64,000 bases of DNA from Charina bottae (lineage: Eukaryota; Chordata; Lepidosauria; Squamata; Charinaidae). Below, piece by piece: positions 56,685 through 64,000 of this stretch (position 1 is the first letter of the stretch; every line of letters starts with the position of its first letter). Made by a program: the position numbers and the translations under genes. Under the pieces are notes generated by a model, which saw only the letters and a list, made by a program, of their open reading frames with translations, was not told where the DNA came from and ran no database searches. The stretch covers positions 109,995,981 to 110,059,980 of the forward strand of contig JALMGJ010000002.1 of NCBI GenBank assembly GCA_023362775.1, written 5' to 3'.

Positions 56685-57398
56685 CTGAAAAGAAACAAAG
56701 ACAGATATTATTTCTATTTGCGATGTTCTCAGCCTACCAATTCTTACTGTAGCTATGACAATAGCCAATATGTGTTCATGCACAACGTAATTCCTGTATT
56801 TACTTGTTGCAAACATTTTGCGGCTGAGTCTGTACTGCTCTGCAGATGTACAGGAATTGGAAATATTATTATGGGTATTTGGAACAGTTAGAAACAGCTC
56901 CCTTCCAAAACCCCAGATACTTTGTTTTTCAGTTGTTACTACTGAGATTGCTTCTCTGTTCACAGTGCTGCAAGCAGTCCTCAGATAGCTGCAGATCATG
57001 TGCTCTCATGACCTCTGTTCTATGTAGAGTTCACAGGATTTAGTTTCCTGTGATGCAATGAGAGAAAGGAGATGTGGGCACGCCAACACAGCAGAGAAAC
57101 CCCCTTTAAAAATGTACCTTTGATTCTGATAAGTTGTCTTCATGCCAAGATAACACAATTTGGGGTGGGGGGAGGGTTTGAGAGGAGGAGATGCTTTCAG
57201 ATCTTATTCACTCATTTCTTTTCATTACATTGGTAGTGCATTGGTTGACATAAATTTATTCTCCTTAAAATGCTGTGGGGCTAGTTTGAGAGATAGCAAG
57301 TGCCTTGTTGCAGGCTCTGATTCTGAAGTTTATTATCTTACCATATTGGTTCTGCTCTAGCAATGAAAATGCTCACTTAATTTTGACTGAAATATTCA

Positions 57399-58491
<1,093 letters not shown>

Positions 58492-58559
58492 CATATTGAT
58501 AGCATTCACTGGACCAATGCTATTGACATACATATCAGTGTGAATTACTGTTGGTTGCA
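58492..58559 (-). CDS. GABRG2: GABRG2 exon 3
   Basis: This 68-bp exon, the standard length for this exon in the GABA-A subunit family, completes a Val codon begun in exon 2 and continues with 22 codons ([20 protein letters not shown] then NM). It forms the first outer beta-strands of the ligand-binding domain; the [10 protein letters not shown] stretch is characteristic of GABA-A subunits. The acceptor is a pyrimidine-rich tract ending CTGTTACAG, and the donor is GTATGT. The exon ends in phase 0, which fits exon 4 starting with a whole Glu codon. Intron 2, between this and exon 2, is 5338 bp. Confidence 0.96.
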
Positions 58560-59554
58560 CTGTAACAGAAACAATAAAAATAAGATGTAATCTAAATTAA
58601 ACACAAAAATTCCAACAATAATGGATGATGTTAGCCATTCAAAATATCAAAGTAATGAATAAGCAGTCCACACTGCAATGAATGTCTTACAAAAGCTGTA
58701 TTATTTCAAGAAAGGAAAAAAATATATAATAATGCCAATAAGAAAGGACTTTGTCTTTCAAATAGGACCAACCTTTCTCATCACTCTGAAATCACAACTT
58801 TGGGAATCTGTTCTAAATAATTAAATTTAACTAAAATTAGATTGAAGCCCTTGAGAAATGCAGTGGTTTTGGAATGTAAGATTGACAGAAAAAATCTTCC
58901 ATATAAACAATGGTATTTTTTGATAATAAAAGGTTGGCAATTTGATAATTAAAGTTGATAATTTGTAAGATTATTTGTAATTTCATTTATAATTATGTTC
59001 AATTTATAATAAATTTATAATAATAAATGTTTACTTTAGACATTTATTTATCATTTGGTTCTGATTGCTTTACTCACAGAACTGACAATATAAGAGGAAA
59101 TATAAGCCGGATATCCCTCTTGAATATACACGGTAAAAATAAAAGTCCTTGGAGACATTTTTCTCTTATTTAACTTTTTAATATTGTCAGTATGATAAAC
59201 AGTTAGATACTTTAAAGGCGTTACTAGTTAAGAGGCATTTGCTGCAATCCTAAACTTACTGGTCAGACTTCTGCTTAGAACTTGATGCCACACAGCTTTG
59301 TGCCCAGGGTCATACTGAACAAAATAGGCAAATGTATATATAACATGTTGAAACAATTTAATCCATAAACCATAAGCCTAATTCCTATAAGATACAGCTG
59401 GCCTTTCCTTCCCCTCTGCCTGGAAAAGTCAGCTTGGCCAGGCAGAGGAGAAAATAATCTGAATTTTTGGCTTAGTTGCAGAATAAGGTATGTGATATTA
59501 ACATCCAGGTCTCATGAACCATACTGCTATATGACAGCCATGAATAAGAGCCAC
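58560..59554. other. GABRG2 intron 2, proximal part
   Basis: AT-rich; local TTTATAATAAATTTATAATAATAAA low-complexity at about 58975-59030. Nothing else recognised. Confidence 0.5.
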
Positions 59555-59567
59555 TAATACCACTATA

Positions 59568-59908
59568 GGCAGCGCGGTGGCGTAACGGTTAAGACTACCA
59601 ACTGTCAAACGAAAGGATGGCAGGTCGGCAGTTCAAGACCCGGAAGCACCGCGTAACGGGGTGAGCTCCCGTTCTCACCCAGCTCCTGCCAACCTATCAG
59701 TTCGAAAGCATGTAAAAATGTAAGTAGATTAATAGGTACCACTTTGGTGGGAAGGTAACAGCGTTCCGTGCGCCTTGGCGTTTAGTCATGCTGGCCACAT
59801 GACCACGGAAGCATCTATGGAAAACGCTGGCTCCCTCAGCCGAGAATTGGAGATGAGCGCCGCCCCCTAGAGCCGGATACGACTGGAAGGGGAAACCTTA
59901 ACTTACCT
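59568..59908 (+). mobile_element. Sauria SINE, full length with 13-bp target duplication
   Basis: TAATACCACTATA lies at 59555-59567 and 59909-59921. The tRNA-like head has A box GTGGCGTAACGGTTAAG and B box CGGCAGTTCAAGACCC; the body and the Bov-B-like 3' end (GATGAGCGCCGCCCCCTAGA, TACGACTGGAAGGGGAAACC) follow. It is the most complete copy in the window. Confidence 0.93.
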
Positions 59909-59921
59909 TAATACCACTATA

Positions 59922-61634
59922 CCAAACAACATTAAAATGAATAAACCCTTTAAAATATATATAGCAATAACGAGTGAAATAGAGCATGCAGAGTTATGCA
60001 ATGCTTGCTAGACAAATATACTTAAATTTTTCTTTAAAAAAAAAAAGGTAAAAATCATTCTTCCCCACTACAAATGTTAGTATCCAAGTTGCTTCAAAGA
60101 GTCCTAGATGGAAACTAATGAAACTGATAACTGTGCCTAAAAAAATTAATTTAAACATTTTCAGAAAGAAAGAAGAGAAAATACAGAGCTGGAGCATGTG
60201 AAATATTATGTTTTTCTACCAGCAATTACAGTATGAACATTGTAAAACAATGTAAATTAGTTTCTGCACTAAAGAAGTGGAATGGATTTTCATCCCATCT
60301 GCATTACTGCATAATTTATTATTATAATTAGGATTAATAATTAGAAATAATAATCCTAGTGTACTATTAATTAGACTAAAATCTAATTTGTCTGGATTTA
60401 TATTAGTAGATAATACTGTGTTTCTAAAATCTCTTGTAATCAATCACCTCATCCATTAACTTTCATAAATGGATTTCAGTTTTGATTCACATCTACTTGC
60501 TTCTCTCAAAAAACTTGTGAAACTGGGGCATTCTATTCTCTGTTGATCTCATTAAGACAGCATGACTCTCCCACTGTTACCAAGGAAAAGAGATACCTTC
60601 AGGAGAAACAGCCACCTTGTATTCATCATCTCTTCTCTTCTGTAACACTATATGGCACATTTTCTGCTAAACATGAACGAACAGGTCTCATCTTTTCAGT
60701 TCTGGACAAACCTTTAATCAATTTCACTCCCTCGAGTGACTTTTTCTTATTCTAGGATGAATTTTCCACAAAAATGTGAAGAGAGGCATTTTCTCCTCTA
60801 GTCACAGCAATCACCACTTCTTGCCACTGAATTAAGGTAACTCGTCCATAAATAAAAAGTCTTCCCTGACCAACCCCTCATTTTCTTCTATGCATGTCCC
60901 ATATTGCAGTTCTGGTTCCTCAGTTTTCATTCTTCTTGCCCAGTTCCTGAATCCATGTTCCTCATCATCCCATCATTAAAATGAATTATTTATTTAATTA
61001 ACTTTAATGAGATAATTACGTAGACCCTGCTTTAACTGAGAAGAAATCCTGAGTTTGAGAGCTGATTCTCCTAGGGATTACCCAAGCAGGTTCATTTTCA
61101 GCTCTTATTGTAAAAAACCTGCTCCCAAATCTTCCACTAGCAAGGGGTCTAAAAGACAACTTCCTTCCCTCTGGTGACATCCAAAAAGGGGAAAAAACCC
61201 TCTAGTTGTGGCTTTTTTTTACAGCTTTTATTTATGTCATTAGGAAACTGTATAGAGACCCAGGAACAGAATAACACAGATACCATCATAATATTAAGCA
61301 ATACTAAGCTATTCATCTCAATCAGAAAGAATCCCCAGGGTCCGAAAGGGACACTTGCTCTGAATTAAGTCTTCTCTTATACACGACAGCCTGAACAGTC
61401 TCCTTAAGGGCACCACCCATTCCAAGAGCAAGGTACTGTACATATTTAAATAACCCGGCTCTCTCCCCTCCCTTGGCAAAAAAGCTCACTGTAAGTGTCT
61501 GCACAGAGTCCCAGATAGGAGTTTTCTCATTCTTTTCCTGGCTCCCTGCTTCTGGGCTAGAACGTCAAAGTGCTTCTCTCAGCTTCTTCTCCTTTTGGCC
61601 CTCCAAACCACAGTTTTTCACCATCCAAATCATT
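59922..61634. other. GABRG2 intron 2, middle part
   Basis: No repeat family or gene recognised. Confidence 0.45.
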
Positions 61635-62365
61635 GGATTGATTACAGTATGTGCCATCAAGTTGGTGTTGACTCCTAGAGACCAAGATAATCTTTCCCTA
61701 ACCTGATCCTTCAGGTCTTCCACTGGTGCACCATTGGTGCTGTAATTGTCCACCTTGCTGCTGGTTGTCCACTTTTTCTATTTCTTCCTACCTTTACCAG
61801 AATTATGGAATTATGAGCTAGGTCTTCACATACTGTCTCTGAAGTAGGATAATTTGAGCCTGGTCATTTGTGCCTTGAGTGTGAACCCTGGGTTGCTTTG
61901 TTCAACCCAGAGTTGAACAACCCTATTTGTTTGTTTTATTGGCTGTCCATGGTACTCTCAGGAGTCTTCTCTAGCACCAAAGTTCAAAAGCATTAATACT
62001 CTTCCTAAACTGCTTCTTCCAAATCCATCTTTCGCTTCCATAGACTGTCACAGGGAAAACCACTGCCTGCATAATTCTGATCTTTGTAAGTATAGACACA
62101 TCCTGGCATCTAAATATCTTTTCCAGGGCCTTCACAACTACTCTACCAAGTGCCAATCTGTGGCATATTTCTTGACTGATGGTTGTTATATGGTTATATG
62201 GTTGTTTATTGTTATATGGTTGTTTATTGTTGATGGTTGATCCTAAAAGGCACAAGCTGTCTACCACTTCAATTTCTTCATTGTCAAGTCTAAGACTGGT
62301 TGCTGTACCTGTTGCCATTAGTTTGTCTCCTTTATATTTAACTTTAGACCCATTTTTTCACTGTG
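61635..62365 (-). mobile_element. Bov-B (RTE-clade) LINE, 3' part
   Basis: Minus-strand translation of 61971-62318 gives the Bov-B ORF2 C-terminal region: NEEIEVVDSLCLLGSTIN, then after an internal repeat LALGRVVVKALEKIF, LTKIRIMQAVVFPVTVYGSE and INAFELWC. The 3' continuation (61790-61970) and terminus (GTGCCATCAAGTTGGTGTTG) follow with several stops. A short duplication (GGTTGTTTATTGTTATATGG type, about 20 bp) lies at 62180-62235. Confidence 0.85.
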
Positions 62366-62404
62366 CTCTTTGACTTTTATTATTAGCAAATTATTGGGGG
62401 ATCC

Positions 62405-62525
62405 ATTTATTTATTTACTGTATACATACATACAATTTCTATAGCCTCCCAGCTCACAGCACTGATTCTGGGTGGCACACCAAGGATTAAAACCAACAAA
62501 ACACAACAAATAGACACATAAATAG
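62405..62525 (-). mobile_element. Decayed CR1/L3 3'-tail fragment
   Basis: ATTTATTTATTTACTG followed by ATTTCTATAGCCTCCCAGCT and GATTCTGGGTGGCACAC, a diverged version of the L3 hairpin. Confidence 0.5.
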
Positions 62526-63897
62526 TTTTATGATGAAACTTCTGGCTTTTCTCTCTCTACTGCCAACCCACTTGAAACTCTTTCAACACCCCCACCCTCA
62601 CCCCTGCTGCTCATTCCTCTTGTACCTTCAGGGAGCTGACCCCCAGCAGGGCATTGTGCGGCAGGAAGAAAACCTCATGCTTTCTTCTTCTTACCACATG
62701 CTCATAGGTAGATTTTCTGCAAACAGAGGGTCCCCCATCCTATTAGGATGAAGAAATGCCAGCTTTACTGCAGCCACTGGGTTGTGGTTAGTTCAGGTGA
62801 CATTTGCCAAGCAGCAGCAATGCAAGACCCAAAGAGCAGAATTGGATGTATCAGACTCTCCACCTCACTGCAGCTTATACAGTGGAAGACCCCGAGGCAC
62901 TGACAGTGTTGAACTAAATTCAGCTGCCAGTCATACTAGCTTTGAACATGGAATCGGAGAAAGGGGAACCTTGTTCATTGCTTCAGGCAGCCAAAGATCT
63001 TAGCTCACCCCATTCTCATGTGTTTTGCATTGACTATTGATTGTTACACTAGGTTGGTTAATAATCACTTCCTGGTTTCTTCTGTTACTTACATACTTTT
63101 TGGATCAGACTAATATAAAAGTTCCTGTTTACCATCTGATAGGCACCCTACTCTGGTCTTGCTGACTTCTCTGAAAAACATGGTTGAGCAATTTGTCTTG
63201 TTATGATCATGCTATCTCGCTAACACAGGCTTCCTTCCACAGGCTGTCAGGGCACTTACAACATACTAGTGCATTGTTTTCCTGACAACATTGGGATGGG
63301 GTTTTGTTTATTTGTTTTTAATAAAGTGCAGCTAACTTTCCACACTGCTGCACGATCAACACAATCTTCTTTTTGCCATGATTTCTTATTCTCTTCCATC
63401 CCGGGCATTATAGTATTACTATATTCTAATACCTCTGAAAGCATGTTGTTAAATTCAGTGAAACATTTCCCTGCACAGGTTATCTTTTGCAAAGATACAG
63501 CCTAATGAGTTAACTCCATGTTCTATGGTTTGAGCCACGAACAATTATCAACCTTAATTTATACTGTTCAATGGACCTATATTCCATCAGAGTGATACAA
63601 TATCCTTCTCAAATTTATACCTTGCCACTGAAGCCAATTCCCACTTCACTCTTCAGCCTCAAGACACTTAGCTTAATGAAGTGAACAGCAAGATTTGTTC
63701 AGTAAGATGCTATTAATATTTCAAAATCACTGTGAGCTGTAACATTTAAAGTAGTATAATAGATACAAACTTATTAAAGAAAGCATTGGTTTTAACAAAA
63801 ATACTTATTGTCAAGCATCACATAGATAACATATTTTCTTTCCCTTCCACCTAATTGCCTATAAAATAAATAAATAAATAAAACACAACACTCTCAC
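62526..63897. other. GABRG2 intron 2, distal part
   Basis: Unassigned except for an (AAAT)n run at 63862-63884. The pyrimidine-poor end leads into the exon 2 donor on the minus strand. Confidence 0.45.
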
Positions 63898-64000
63898 CTC
63901 CTATATCTGGCCTCAATTTGTTGTCATACCCCTCCAGCAGGCCATTTAAAATGAGGGTAACATCACTCTCATGGACTTTGGGAGTCAACACCCAGGTTTT
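63898..64000 (-). CDS. GABRG2: GABRG2 exon 2 (partial, 5' part outside window)
   Basis: This encodes the start of the mature extracellular domain of the GABA-A receptor gamma-2 subunit, a postsynaptic chloride-channel subunit needed for synaptic clustering and benzodiazepine response. Read on the minus strand it gives 34 codons from KTWVLTPKV to NKLRPDIG plus one base, closely matching known vertebrate gamma-2. The donor GTGAGA follows at 63897-63892, leaving phase 1. The Arg in NKLRPDIG is the position whose change to Gln in humans causes epilepsy; here it is Arg. Differences from my recollection of mammalian gamma-2 are conservative (HES for PEG, NG for NN). The exon runs on past position 64000, so signal peptide and N-terminus are not visible. 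Confidence 0.95.

Overview
This is vertebrate nuclear DNA, almost certainly from a squamate reptile (a snake or lizard; species not determined). The only host gene I can support is GABRG2, the gamma-2 subunit of the GABA-A receptor, on the minus strand. Six of its exons are visible, in transcript order: exon 2 (63898-64000, cut by the window end), exon 3 (58492-58559), exon 4 (57496-57716), exon 5 (56602-56684), exon 6 (55157-55294) and exon 7 (3535-3687). All have GT/AG splice sites, reading phases match across every junction, and lengths (68, 221, 83, 138, 153) fit the known gene structure. Together they encode most of the extracellular ligand-binding domain, the Cys-loop and transmembrane segment M1. 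The 5' end of the gene lies beyond position 64000. The exons for M2-M4 lie beyond position 1. Squamate origin is inferred from Sauria SINEs, Bov-B LINEs, CR1/L3 LINEs with ATTT-type tails, Penelope-like elements and vertebrate Copia and Gypsy elements occurring together.

Intron 6 is about 51.5 kb (3688-55156). By my coordinates about half of it is recognisable mobile-element sequence. In order: a 1.95 kb L1-mobilised non-autonomous element with a 129-codon ORF (4621-6570); a composite tRNA SINE (7710-8063); a Sauria SINE; palindromic hAT-type MITEs; an 80-bp inverted Penelope fragment (9780-9859); a Bov-B fragment; a very GC-rich hAT MITE with a 50-bp perfect palindrome (12350-12621); and an inverted Penelope 3' end (15553-15792). 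Then comes a 12.2-kb nested cluster (17869-30023): a Gypsy (Mag-like) LTR retrotransposon broken by an L1, which contains a second L1, which contains a Penelope fragment. The same Gypsy is also broken by an L3 tail and by a complete Copia element, itself carrying an L3 tail. Further on are hAT MITEs at 31-33 kb, a near-complete but decayed L3/CR1 LINE (37904-41460, minus), two 5S rRNA-derived SINEs, a Penelope element with reverse transcriptase and GIY-YIG endonuclease inserted in a Sauria SINE (46000-47838), another L3 (53388-54098) and an old amniote CR1 (54322-54990).

Introns 3-5 are short (775-1307 bp) and show no clear repeats. Intron 2 (5.3 kb) carries a Sauria SINE and a Bov-B fragment. 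Intron 7, at the left edge, carries L3 copies and a tRNA SINE.

All element ORFs are broken by stops, frameshifts or insertions, so no autonomous mobile element here looks active. I see no clearly new biological system. The most unusual items are the GC-rich palindromic MITE, the L1-mobilised element with its own ORF, hammerhead-like motifs conserved in two Penelope families, the Copia primer-binding site matching the middle of initiator tRNA-Met, and a possible Glu-to-Ala change beside the Cys-loop in GABRG2 exon 5.
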